From positions 1 to 64,000 of the forward strand of contig JAJPJV010000023.1 of NCBI GenBank assembly GCA_021324045.1: a stretch of 64,000 nucleotides of DNA, written 5' to 3'. Below, one piece after another: positions 54,107 to 61,794 of this stretch (position 1 is its first letter; every line of letters starts with the position of its first letter). Under the pieces are notes generated by a model. That model was not told the DNA's origin. It was given only the letters and a program-made list of their open reading frames with translations, and did not search any database. Source of the DNA: Actinomycetota bacterium. Lineage in GTDB: Bacteria; Actinomycetota; Acidimicrobiia; Acidimicrobiales; RAAP-2. The position numbers and the translations under genes were made by a program.

Positions 54107-55368
54107 TGCCTTCCTCCTTGCCGGTTCGGGGCTCCTCGGAGGTCGAAGGTGATCTTGATCGCCCCGCGGCGTCCTGCAGCCCCGGCGTGGGCGATCGCCT
54201 CCTCGAAGCGGTCGATCGGGTATGTGGCGGAGACCAGGCGCCCTGCCCGGCACCGTGCCGCCACCTCGAAGGCCAGGTCGAACGCGTGACGCCCGCCGGG
54301 TTCGATGCCATAGGCATAGGACCCGACCAGAGCGATCTCGCGGTGCCACAGAGGGGCTAGGTCCAAGTGCACCCGCCCCGGCATCCCCACGAGGACGAGC
54401 CGCCCGCGCGGACGGGTCATCGCCAGGGAGGCTTCGATCGATCCGGCGGAGCCGACGCAGTCGAACACGATGTCGGCGCCGCTACTCAAGCGCGAACCAA
54501 CGGATCCTCGAAGCGATGGGCCCCCGATCACCTTCGAGCCACAGTGACGCCGAATCGCACGGGCGAGTTGATCCTCGGGAAAGACCGCGGTGGCACCGAG
54601 CTCCTCGGCGAAGTGGCGTTGGTGGGCGTAGCGTCCACCAACGAGCGTGGCGCGCGGAGCGGGGATGTAGCCATCGGCGCTCAGGGTGCTGATCGCAGCG
54701 ACGGTGGCAAGACCAAGGGTGCCTGCACCGACGATGCCCACCAGATCGTCCTCGCGGAGACCCGCCGACATGACGGCGTGAATGGCACAGGCGAGCGGCT
54801 CCACGGTGACCGCGTCGTTGTCGCTCAGGTGATCGGGGACCGCATGGAGTTGGCTGCTGTGTGCCGCGATCCCCGCTGTCGACCAACCGCCGCCGACATC
54901 TGCGCAGTACCCCGTTTGCAGTCCGGGACGGAGATGACCGAAGGCGACGCGCTCGCAGGCTCCGGTATTGCCCTGCGCGCAGGCGCTGCAGGGGGGATCG
55001 ATCCCTCGCGCGGCACAGGCGAGCACTGGCTCGAGCACGACACGCGTGCCGGCCTCCAGCGAGGAGCCCATAGCGGAGCGTGCGGGACCCTCGAGCGTGC
55101 CGACCACCTCGTGACCAGGTACGAAGGGAAAGCTCACCAGCTCCTCGAAGTAGCGGGAGCTCTGCCCGTCGATCGTCGCCAGGTCGGAGCCGCAGATCCC
55201 CGACAAGAGTGGTCGGACGTGCACCCATCCTTCTCCGGGCAGCTCCGGCGGTTCGACGTCGGCCAGTCTGAGTGGGCCGATTCCCGCAGCGCGGCCGGAT
55301 CCCAGCCTCGAGACCGCTCGCGCCGCCAAGAAGCGCGCAACGTTGCGCTCGAAGACGAGGGCCTTCAT
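54103..55368 (-). CDS. zinc-dependent alcohol dehydrogenase
   Basis: A 421-residue MDR dehydrogenase, longer than AdhA because of an insertion after the first zinc ligands. SGICGSDLATIDGQSSRYF holds the catalytic Cys, FPFVPGHEVVGTL the GHE, and CAARGIDPPCSACAQGNTGAC the structural-zinc cysteines. VGIVGAGTLGLATVAAI is the NAD motif. It overlaps the reductase (55365-55368) and LarA-like (54103-54106) genes by ATGA, so the three are co-translated. Confidence 0.9.
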   Translation of the reverse strand: MKALVFERNVARFLAARAVSRLGSGRAAGIGPLRLADVEPPELPGEGWVHVRPLLSGICGSDLATIDGQSSRYFEELVSFPFVPGHEVVGTLEGPARSAMGSSLEAGTRVVLEPVLACAARGIDPPCSACAQGNTGACERVAFGHLRPGLQTGYCADVGGGWSTAGIAAHSSQLHAVPDHLSDNDAVTVEPLACAIHAVMSAGLREDDLVGIVGAGTLGLATVAAISTLSADGYIPAPRATLVGGRYAHQRHFAEELGATAVFPEDQLARAIRRHCGSKVIGGPSLRGSVGSRLSSGADIVFDCVGSAGSIEASLAMTRPRGRLVLVGMPGRVHLDLAPLWHREIALVGSYAYGIEPGGRHAFDLAFEVAARCRAGRLVSATYPIDRFEEAIAHAGAAGRRGAIKITFDLRGAPNRQGGRQ

Positions 55369-57863
55369 TGCCGGACCTCGCTGCGAACCGGGCGTGGGTC
55401 GAAGGGACCGAGGGGGAGCGGCCGGTCAGCGCCACCAGGCGCCTTCGACCAGTACTCGACGTGCCAGCCGCGCCGACGGGCGAGTGCCGCCAGACGGGAA
55501 TCGGGGTTCACGGCGACCGGGTAGCCCACGGCTTCGAGCATGGCGAGATCGCTCGTGGAGTCGCCGTAGGCGACGGATTCGGCCAAGGACAGCCCGTGAT
55601 CGCGCGCGTAGCGTTGTAGCATCGCGGCGCGGGCTTCGCCGGTCGGGGGGAGCTCCTCGAGCTGTCCGGTGAAGTACCCGTTGTGGCGCCCGAGGCGAGC
55701 ACTCACCACGTCGTCGAACAGCGGCACCAGGGGGGCGACGATCACGTCGAGTGCACCGGTGATGAGCAGGGTTCGGTGGCCAAGGCTGCGATGACGGCGG
55801 ACGCGGGCAAGCCCTTCGGGGAACATCCGAGTGATCAGGAAGCGGTGGAACAGCTCCCAGGCATCGGCTTCGACCGTTGCGACTGGCGCCCCCTCGTAAC
55901 GCCGGTAGAAGCTCCGGAGGAAGTCGCCGCGATCTCGGCGGTCCAGTGCCAGCCATCGCGGCGCCCCCGCCAGCAGCTGCCCGACGAATCGGATGCGCCG
56001 GTCGAAGGGGAGATGGCGGCTGGCGAGCCATGAGTAGGAGTCGACGACGTTCGAGGACAAAAGGGTGTGCTCGAGGTCGAAGACCGCCAGGTGGCGATCG
56101 GGCGAGAGAATTGCCCGGCGCGCTCGCTCGGCTCGGCTGATCCCGGCTGGGCGACCCGGCGTCGTCTTCACTCGGGCGCGCGCGACGACCGAGGGCAGAT
56201 GGATCTCCGACACGTAGCGCTCCCAATCGATGGCCGCTGGATCGAAGCAGAACCGTTCCTGTTCTTCCGACGACATCCGCTGCCAGAGCTCGAGCAAGCG
56301 GTCGACCCGATATCGCGCCTCGGTCTCGGTGTACGCACCGTAGAGCTCGACGTAGCTCAAGGCACGCTGAGCGAGCCCTTGGCGGTCCTCGAGCGTGGCG
56401 GCCCAGTTCGCGACGCGCTTGGCGCGGCCGGGGAAGGCCGCAAGCAGCCGCTCTCCGGCACGCATGAGCTGAGTGGCCCGTTGGAGCTGCTGTTGGACGC
56501 GCCCGCGTCCGGGCAGCGACCACTTCGGCACGCTGATCGGTTGCCCCCGGTCGTCGTAGAGGGGATGGCGTGAGAACCAGTCGTAGACCAGCTCGTGCAT
56601 CTGCCCGTACCGCAGCGGCCTGCGGACACTCGACGCGACGTGGTAGACGGCGGGCGGGCTGGTCGCTCCGGCTGCGGCGATCGCAAGGATCGCAGAGACC
56701 ACGAGGTCCACAGGGATGACGTCGATCACCCCCTCGGGGACGCCGGGGAACTCCCGGAGCAAGCCCCGTGCGTAGGAGATGATGATGGGCTCAGCCATGC
56801 GGAACCCGCGGATCCAACCCGGGAACGGTTCTGCGAGGGCCGATTCGATGATGGAGGGACGGACGATGGTGATAGGGATCTGGTTCCCTGCATCGCCCTC
56901 CGTTGTGTTGGCCGCGTTGGCAGATCGCCCTCCATGCAAGCGGTTTCGGCCGTGGGCCGAAGCTCCAGCAGAGGGGGCTGAGTGCCCGAACTGGGCGACC
57001 AGGGCAATCTCGCCCAGTGCCTTGGTGTAGGCGTAGGTGTCGGGCCACCCGAGGGCCTTGGCGCGGGTGAGCCCGGCTTCGACGAGCGACTGGCTGACCC
57101 AGTCTTCTCGGAGGCGTTCTGCCCTCGTCGCGAGGAGATGGCTGCCAGCCGCGCCCTGCTCGGCCCGAGCGCGTTCGATGAGCTCCCTGAGCCGCTGCGG
57201 CTGGCGTGACTCGAGCTCGAGTTCGGCGCGCAGCTTTCGGGCGAAGTCCACCTCTCCTTGCCAGTCGACCGGGGGGACCAGCGGGTTCTCGGTGAGGAGC
57301 TGCTCGTTCGCTTCCCCTTGGTGCGTGCCGGCGACGTAGGCGGTCGAGACGGCGATGAGGTGCGGCCGTCGAGACCCTGGCCCATCGGTGGTCCATGCCC
57401 GCTGAATGGCGTCGGCAACACGAGACGGCCCCAGCAGGTTGACCTCGACTGCTTGGTCGAGAGGCGCATCGAAGCTCACGGTGGCGGCCGAATGGACGAC
57501 CACGTCGCAGCTCCGTAGGGTCTGCAGCCCAGCCTCGTTCAGGCCGAGCGCGTCCTCGCTGACGTCACCGGCGACCGTGGTCAGACGGCTGGCGATGGTC
57601 TCCTCGAAGGAGTCCCCAAGGAGGCGCCGCAACGGGTCGAAGCAGTCGTTGCGGACGATCTCGCGCAGCGCTCGCTCGTGTGCACTCGCCCGACGGCCGG
57701 GGCGCACCAGCGCGACGACCTCTGCGTCGGGGATCGAGCGGAGGAGCCGTTCGATGAGCGCGGTCCCCAAGAAGCCTGTTCCCCCGGTGACGAAGAATCG
57801 CTTCGCGCGCAGCCTCTCGCGGATCGACAGCCGGCGTTCAGCCACGCCGACAATGTCTACCAT
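55365..57863 (-). CDS. thioester-reductase (male-sterility SDR) fused to HAD-IB phosphatase-like domain
   Basis: An 832-residue fusion. Residues about 20-420 are an NAD(P)-binding reductase of the fatty-acyl-CoA reductase type: FVTGGTGFLGTALIERLL, VAGDVSEDALGL, VVVHSAATVSFDAPLDQAVEVN, and the YAYTKALGE active-site Tyr/Lys. Residues about 600-800 are a SerB-like HAD-IB domain (FDLEHTLLSSNVV, LLITGALDV, SVAYGDSTSDLAMLEAVG). Motif I reads DLE, not DxD. Similar fusions occur in mycobacterial lipid clusters. ATG 57863 lies inside the operator; GTG 57845 is an alternative start. Confidence 0.83.
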   Translation of the reverse strand: MVDIVGVAERRLSIRERLRAKRFFVTGGTGFLGTALIERLLRSIPDAEVVALVRPGRRASAHERALREIVRNDCFDPLRRLLGDSFEETIASRLTTVAGDVSEDALGLNEAGLQTLRSCDVVVHSAATVSFDAPLDQAVEVNLLGPSRVADAIQRAWTTDGPGSRRPHLIAVSTAYVAGTHQGEANEQLLTENPLVPPVDWQGEVDFARKLRAELELESRQPQRLRELIERARAEQGAAGSHLLATRAERLREDWVSQSLVEAGLTRAKALGWPDTYAYTKALGEIALVAQFGHSAPSAGASAHGRNRLHGGRSANAANTTEGDAGNQIPITIVRPSIIESALAEPFPGWIRGFRMAEPIIISYARGLLREFPGVPEGVIDVIPVDLVVSAILAIAAAGATSPPAVYHVASSVRRPLRYGQMHELVYDWFSRHPLYDDRGQPISVPKWSLPGRGRVQQQLQRATQLMRAGERLLAAFPGRAKRVANWAATLEDRQGLAQRALSYVELYGAYTETEARYRVDRLLELWQRMSSEEQERFCFDPAAIDWERYVSEIHLPSVVARARVKTTPGRPAGISRAERARRAILSPDRHLAVFDLEHTLLSSNVVDSYSWLASRHLPFDRRIRFVGQLLAGAPRWLALDRRDRGDFLRSFYRRYEGAPVATVEADAWELFHRFLITRMFPEGLARVRRHRSLGHRTLLITGALDVIVAPLVPLFDDVVSARLGRHNGYFTGQLEELPPTGEARAAMLQRYARDHGLSLAESVAYGDSTSDLAMLEAVGYPVAVNPDSRLAALARRRGWHVEYWSKAPGGADRPLPLGPFDPRPVRSEVRQ

Positions 57864-57893
57864 TCGGTAGAGACGCTGTCTACCATTTGGTAG
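57857..57893. promoter_or_regulatory. tandem palindromic operator of the TetR regulator
   Basis: Two copies of CTACC-ATTY-GGTAG (57857-57870 with ATTC, 57880-57893 with ATTT) stand 23 bases apart, centre to centre, exactly between the divergent starts at 57863 and 57894. A half-site, CATTTGGTAGTC, recurs inside the regulator gene near 57939. This is the expected position of a TetR operator; binding would block both promoters. Confidence 0.75.
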
Positions 57894-58523
57894 GTGGCGA
57901 CCGACACCCGGGAGCGGATCCTCGAGGCGGCAACGACGTCATTTGGTAGTCGGGGGTACGACGCCACCTCGCTCGATGCCCTGGCGGCGTCTCTCCAGAT
58001 CCGCAAGCAGACGATCCTCTACTGGTTCCCGAGCAAAGAGGTCCTGCTCGAAGCGGTCATCGCCCGAGCGGCGCTGGAGCTGTCGACGACAATGCAAGCT
58101 GCCCTCGACGGTGCCGGAGTGGGTTGGGCCCGGGTGGAAGCCGTGGTGAAGTCGGTGTTTCGCCTGGCCTCCAGGCGCCCTGAGCTGCTCGGCCTCGTCC
58201 GCGAGGTCACCCGTCGTGGGCCGCAGGCCACTAGCCAGCTGATCAGCGCCATGGGCCCGTTGGTGGAACGAGCTTCGGAGTTCCTCCGCGCCGAGATGGA
58301 CGCTGGTCGGATGCGACGTCACGACCCGCGCTTGCTGCTGCTCGCGATCTATTCGACCGTCATCGGAATGGTCACAGAAGTCGAAGTGCTTCGGGCGTTG
58401 GGGGAAGAACCGACGCCTCGATCCCTCGTCCGGCGCCGCGCCGATGTCCTCGCCTTGCTTCGCTCGGCGCTCTTGGTGCCGGACGAGGAAGCTCGTGCTC
58501 AGCGTGAGGAACGCGTGGGCTGA
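57894..58523 (+). CDS. TetR-family repressor of the divergent lipid-like operon
   Basis: A 209-residue TetR regulator. RERILEAATTSFGSRGYDATSLDALAASL and IRKQTILYWFPSKEVLLEAV form the HTH. The start is GTG 57894, one base after the second operator palindrome and without a ribosome site, suggesting a leaderless mRNA. Its 3' end overlaps the convergent membrane protein gene by 25 bases. Confidence 0.88.
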   Translation: MATDTRERILEAATTSFGSRGYDATSLDALAASLQIRKQTILYWFPSKEVLLEAVIARAALELSTTMQAALDGAGVGWARVEAVVKSVFRLASRRPELLGLVREVTRRGPQATSQLISAMGPLVERASEFLRAEMDAGRMRRHDPRLLLLAIYSTVIGMVTEVEVLRALGEEPTPRSLVRRRADVLALLRSALLVPDEEARAQREERVG

Positions 58524-59254
58524 GCGCGCTTTTTCGGTGCGGCCTTTGGCGTGTAGCGCTTGTTGGGGCCCGGTGCTCGGCGCGGTCCGGTCGTTGCGGC
58601 TTGGCCACTGGCGCGTGTCGCGGATCCCGCCTTCTGGGTGCTGGCTGCCGTGCTCGATCCGGCAGTGCGGGAGGCTCGAGCAGCCCCCTTTGCGGTCGGA
58701 GTCCCGTATCGCTGCACGCGCCAGGAGCGGATGAGGAGCCAACCACCTCCGGCCAGGAAGGGCAGTCCGAGGATGCCGACCTGGGTTTCGTATGCAAGTC
58801 CGGTGAGGAGGGCAGTGAAACCGAGAGCCGAGCGCCGGCCAATGCGGACGCTGACGAAGATCGCCAGGGCGAAGACGAGCATGAGAAGCAGGACTTCGAC
58901 CCAATGGCTGCGGGGGTAGACGACTGAGCACTCGTGGATCGACGCCACGTACTTGAATGGCGCCGTACAGGAGTGGTTCTTCCCCGCTGCATGCCGGATC
59001 GGGGTGTTGGGATTCGCGACATAAGGGAGCGTGGTCGCCACCGCCGCGACGGCAGCGACGATCGCCCCGATCGTGCCGACCTTGCGTTCGGTGGGGTCGA
59101 GGGTCTTGATTCGCCGGGCGCGTTCTTCGTCGGACAGGGGCGCCTCGTCGGCCTGGCCCGAAGCACGTGGCGGTGGCTTGAGCAGCGAGGCAGCCTGCAT
59201 CCGGAGGCGGCCCCAGCTGCCGCCAGCAGGAACAGGCTCGAGATCGCTCGCCAC
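58499..59254 (-). CDS. membrane protein with basic C-terminal tail
   Basis: A 251-residue protein. A soluble N-terminal 50 residues (LSDEERARRIKTLDPTERK) is followed by a hydrophobic segment (GAIVAAVAAVATTLPYV), a Cys-containing loop (AGKNHSCTAPFKY, HECSVVYPRSHW), two more segments (VLLLMLVFALAIFVSV, ALGFTALLTGLAY and LGLPFLAGGGWLLI) and a long basic Ala/Thr/Arg/Lys tail ending PTRSSR. No family name recalled with confidence. Confidence 0.65.
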   Translation of the reverse strand: MASDLEPVPAGGSWGRLRMQAASLLKPPPRASGQADEAPLSDEERARRIKTLDPTERKVGTIGAIVAAVAAVATTLPYVANPNTPIRHAAGKNHSCTAPFKYVASIHECSVVYPRSHWVEVLLLMLVFALAIFVSVRIGRRSALGFTALLTGLAYETQVGILGLPFLAGGGWLLIRSWRVQRYGTPTAKGAARASRTAGSSTAASTQKAGSATRASGQAATTGPRRAPGPNKRYTPKAAPKKRAQPTRSSR

Positions 59255-59340
59255 AGACCCGCCAGGTTACCGGTTCATCGCTGCTGCGCTATCGTCGGTT
59301 CCTCGTATCGCGCGGTCGCGGTGGGGCAACCACGATCCCC

Positions 59341-59414
59341 GGGCGCTTAGCTCAGTTGGTTAGAGCGCAGCCTTCACACGGCTGAGGTCGGAGGTTCAAG
59401 TCCTCTAGCGCCCA
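59341..59414 (+). tRNA. tRNA-Val (CAC)
   Basis: A 74-base cloverleaf. Acceptor GGGCGCT (59341-59347) pairs with AGCGCCC (59407-59413), with discriminator A at 59414. Anticodon stem CAGCC/GGCTG encloses TTCACAC, giving anticodon CAC (codon GUG, Val). Confidence 0.95.
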
Positions 59415-59520
59415 CTTTCTTGTCACGGCGCGAGATCATGTCTGACGGCGTGTCCTACCGCCGGGGAAGGCTGGGGTGGAGTCCGGCTCGCTGACACACC
59501 TACCTCGTACCCTCGGCGGA

Positions 59521-60000
59521 GTGGAGGAGGATCAGGAGCTTCCGTCGCTGGCGATCGTGCTCGCGCAGGTCGCGGCAGAGCGAGAGACGATGAGCGCGCA
59601 TGCAGAGAGTCTCGACGGCAAGGCTGGCGTCGTCTTGGGTTTTGCTGGTGTGCTGGTGGGACTCGGCGCCACCGCACAGGCCGCTGGCTCGGATCGGATC
59701 GTCTTCCAGATAGGACTCGCGGTTGCCGTCGTTGCCGCCCTTCTCGCGGCGTGGGCGTTCCTCCCTCGTCGCTTCCCAGTGCTGGAGGTGGAGCGACTCC
59801 GGCAGGCCAACCTCACCGCGTCGCAGGCGGAGACGCGCCTGGAGTTGCTGGACACCCAGATTGTGATGGTCAAGGAGGCTGCTACGTTGGTCAGGCAGAA
59901 GGGATTGCGGGTTCGTGCCGCCGTCGTCTCGTTGGCCACCGCTGCCGCCTTGGTCGTCGCCGGTATACCCACTTCAATGGGAGGTCGCTTGCATGCCTGA
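59521..60000 (+). CDS. tRNA-Val-linked membrane protein (2TM plus C-terminal TM)
   Basis: A 159-residue protein. A short acidic N-terminal helix (VEEDQELPSLAIVLAQVAAE) and AHAESLDGKAG lead to two membrane helices (VVLGFAGVLVGLGATAQA, VFQIGLAVAVVAALLAAW), then a cytosolic amphipathic segment (LEVERLRQANLTASQAETRL, DTQIVMVKEAATLV) and a last hydrophobic helix (VVSLATAAALVVAGI). The D-x-KA before the first helix resembles 2TM effector proteins (SLATT/Pycsar type); that is inference. GTG start 59521 follows TACCCT by 7 bases. Confidence 0.7.
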   Translation: MEEDQELPSLAIVLAQVAAERETMSAHAESLDGKAGVVLGFAGVLVGLGATAQAAGSDRIVFQIGLAVAVVAALLAAWAFLPRRFPVLEVERLRQANLTASQAETRLELLDTQIVMVKEAATLVRQKGLRVRAAVVSLATAAALVVAGIPTSMGGRLHA

Positions 60001-60151
60001 CGACAAGGCGCCTCAAAGCGCATCAGTCCCGCAACCGGCGAAGAGCCGGCCTGAGCCGCCTCCCCTTCGGCCGAACAAGGATCTCATCGGCTATATCGAG
60101 AAGGGCCAGAAGCCGCCCGTTCGGCCGGCTTCGCCGTCCGAGAAGCCATAG
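59993..60151 (+). CDS. 52-residue Pro/Lys-rich protein coupled to the membrane protein
   Basis: Begins at ATG 59993, inside the last codons of the membrane protein gene (8-base overlap), with GGGAGG about 8 bases upstream. The protein (DDKAPQSASVPQPAKSRPEP, then LRPNKDLIGYIEKGQKPPVR) is basic, Pro-rich and has no membrane segment. No family recognised; coupling implies it works with or regulates the membrane protein. Confidence 0.6.
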   Translation: MPDDKAPQSASVPQPAKSRPEPPPLRPNKDLIGYIEKGQKPPVRPASPSEKP

Positions 60152-60184
60152 CCACCGCTTGCCCTGAGGACTTCGTAGCAGGTC

Positions 60185-60682
60185 CTATCGGCCGGCGATA
60201 GGTTGCCGTCCCCTTGGTCGCAGGGTGACGCCGGCGTCCTTCAAGGCACGCCGCACCGTGCTCGGCGCCACCCACAGCTCGGCAGCTACCCAGTCCGCAG
60301 ATCGCCCTTCGGCGTAGAGCTTCACGGCCCTTTCGACGTCGTCCTGTCGGAGCGCCCGGCGGTCCCGCTTGGGGACCCCATGGCGCCTGACGTGCCCGAG
60401 GACGGTCGTCCGGTTGATTTGGAACGATGCGGCCAACTCCTCCACGGGGATACCCTGGCCGTAGGCCGCGACCAGCTCGGTCACTTCGTCGGGTCCGAGG
60501 CGTCGCTGGATCGGGAGAGTGGCAACGAGAGGGGCGGTCGGGTGGACAGGCGGTTCGCCTGGGCTCGGCCGTAGCGCGGTCCCCAGCGGCGGCAGCTGGA
60601 GCACCGGCCCGTCTACCTGCGCAAACGTGCTGCTCCGGGCCGTAGAAGGTGGTCGTGTACTGTGACAAGGTAAGACCACCAA
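60185..60682 (-). CDS. double helix-turn-helix DNA-binding protein (resolvase-C-terminal type)
   Basis: A protein of up to 165 residues. Two consecutive HTH units are visible: LGPDEVTELVAAYGQGIPVE with LAASFQINRTTVLGHVRRHG, and LRQDDVERAVKLYAEGRSAD with AAELWVAPSTVRRALKDAGV. These resemble the DNA-binding end of Hin-type recombinases but there is no catalytic serine-recombinase domain. The exact start is uncertain (MVVLPCHS at 60682 or downstream). Convergent with the 52-residue protein gene. Confidence 0.65.
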   Translation of the reverse strand: MVVLPCHSTRPPSTARSSTFAQVDGPVLQLPPLGTALRPSPGEPPVHPTAPLVATLPIQRRLGPDEVTELVAAYGQGIPVEELAASFQINRTTVLGHVRRHGVPKRDRRALRQDDVERAVKLYAEGRSADWVAAELWVAPSTVRRALKDAGVTLRPRGRQPIAGR

Positions 60683-61152
60683 GTGCCTGGGGGTCCCACT
60701 TCATGTTTCGGGCTGGCGTCATCGTCGCACAGGGCTATGACGTCGCTGTTGCGCGTTGTCCCTCCAGGCGCTCAGGTCCGGATGGTCCGGATGAGCCAAT
60801 ACTCCCAGGCATCTGGGCCAGGGGCTTCCGAGGAAAGGCCCCGACTACTGCGTTGTCCTGGGGCCGATGCCGCGGCGAGGTCGCCGATGGTCCGGCGCGT
60901 CGGCGCCGGGGCTGTGGTGCGAGGCGCGCGACCACTCGTCGCTTCTCGTCGGCTGGTGCATTTCGAACGCGTCGACCTCGATCCGAGCTCGATTGCCCGG
61001 CCCCCGGCCGGCAACGGTGCCGGGTTGGATGTCGGCCGCGATCCTCACACCGCGGTGCGGACCGCAAAATGGTCGTCCGGCCAGACCCGAAAGTCCGCGA
61101 ACGGCCCGAAAGCCCGACGAGGGAGCGAACAGAGGAGCCAGCGAAGGGGGCC
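60683..61152. other. 470-base stretch without a recognisable gene
   Basis: Frames on both strands are Arg-rich with no family likeness. Sequence near 60650-60720 aligns with the collapsed copy at 33.6 kb. No terminator or repeat stands out. Confidence 0.45.
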
Positions 61153-61794
61153 TCAGACGTCGGCGAGCACCACGTACCACAGGCGGTCTGCGACGGCCTC
61201 GAGCCGGTCCGCCGCCCGTGCGGAGGTGCAGGGACGGTAGAGCTCGCGACCGATCACGGCGGCCTGGAGGTCGTCTGAGCGGTAGATCGCTGCGATGGCG
61301 TCCCAGTACCGCCCCACTACCGACCGGGCCTGCGCCCTGGCCTGGTCGGCAGCCACCCCTGCCTGGTCGAAGTCGTGGCGGAGCTTCGCGAACCCATCCA
61401 CGAGCGCGGGCATACCATCGTGGAGATGCCCGGCCATGAGGGCCGCATGTCGGTCAGGCCTCCATGCCAGTGCTTCGGCCTCGACGGTGATGTCCCTGAC
61501 GACGTTCACGACCCGGTCGCAGCGCTCCGAGAGGACGTAGACGTCCTCCTGGTCGATCGGGGTCACCAGCGCCGATCGCAGGGCGGCCAAGAGCTTCGGC
61601 CGCGCCTGGTCCGTCTGACTCTCGAGTGCCGTGAGCGCTTCGGCGCTGCCGCTGCCTCTGGACCACTCGAGGAAGGCGGCGGTGGCCAAGACGCTGATGT
61701 CGCCCCGCGCCACGAGCAGGCCGACGACGTCCGGCGCCGCGCCTTGGAAGAACCGCCGGAACCCATGGTGCTGCCAGCGCCGCTGCGCGCTCAC
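61153..61794 (-). CDS. DUF47/PhoU-like protein, Pit accessory
   Basis: A 213-residue helical-bundle protein of the DUF47 (PhoU-like) family that partners with Pit-type phosphate transporters. FFQGAAPDVVGLLVARGDIS, LRSALVTPIDQEDVYVLSER (the metal/phosphate-binding DQED region) and VVRDITVEAEALAWRPD are typical. GTG 61794 overlaps the stop of the upstream Pit gene (GTGA), the usual pit-pap operon layout. The transporter gene is broken, so this may be an orphan. Confidence 0.8.
   Translation of the reverse strand: MSAQRRWQHHGFRRFFQGAAPDVVGLLVARGDISVLATAAFLEWSRGSGSAEALTALESQTDQARPKLLAALRSALVTPIDQEDVYVLSERCDRVVNVVRDITVEAEALAWRPDRHAALMAGHLHDGMPALVDGFAKLRHDFDQAGVAADQARAQARSVVGRYWDAIAAIYRSDDLQAAVIGRELYRPCTSARAADRLEAVADRLWYVVLADV

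Noticed and set aside
60649-61439. Plus-strand frames between the HTH gene and DUF47
   Set aside because: Arg/Gly/Pro-rich, no conserved blocks, and partly opposite the real DUF47 gene.
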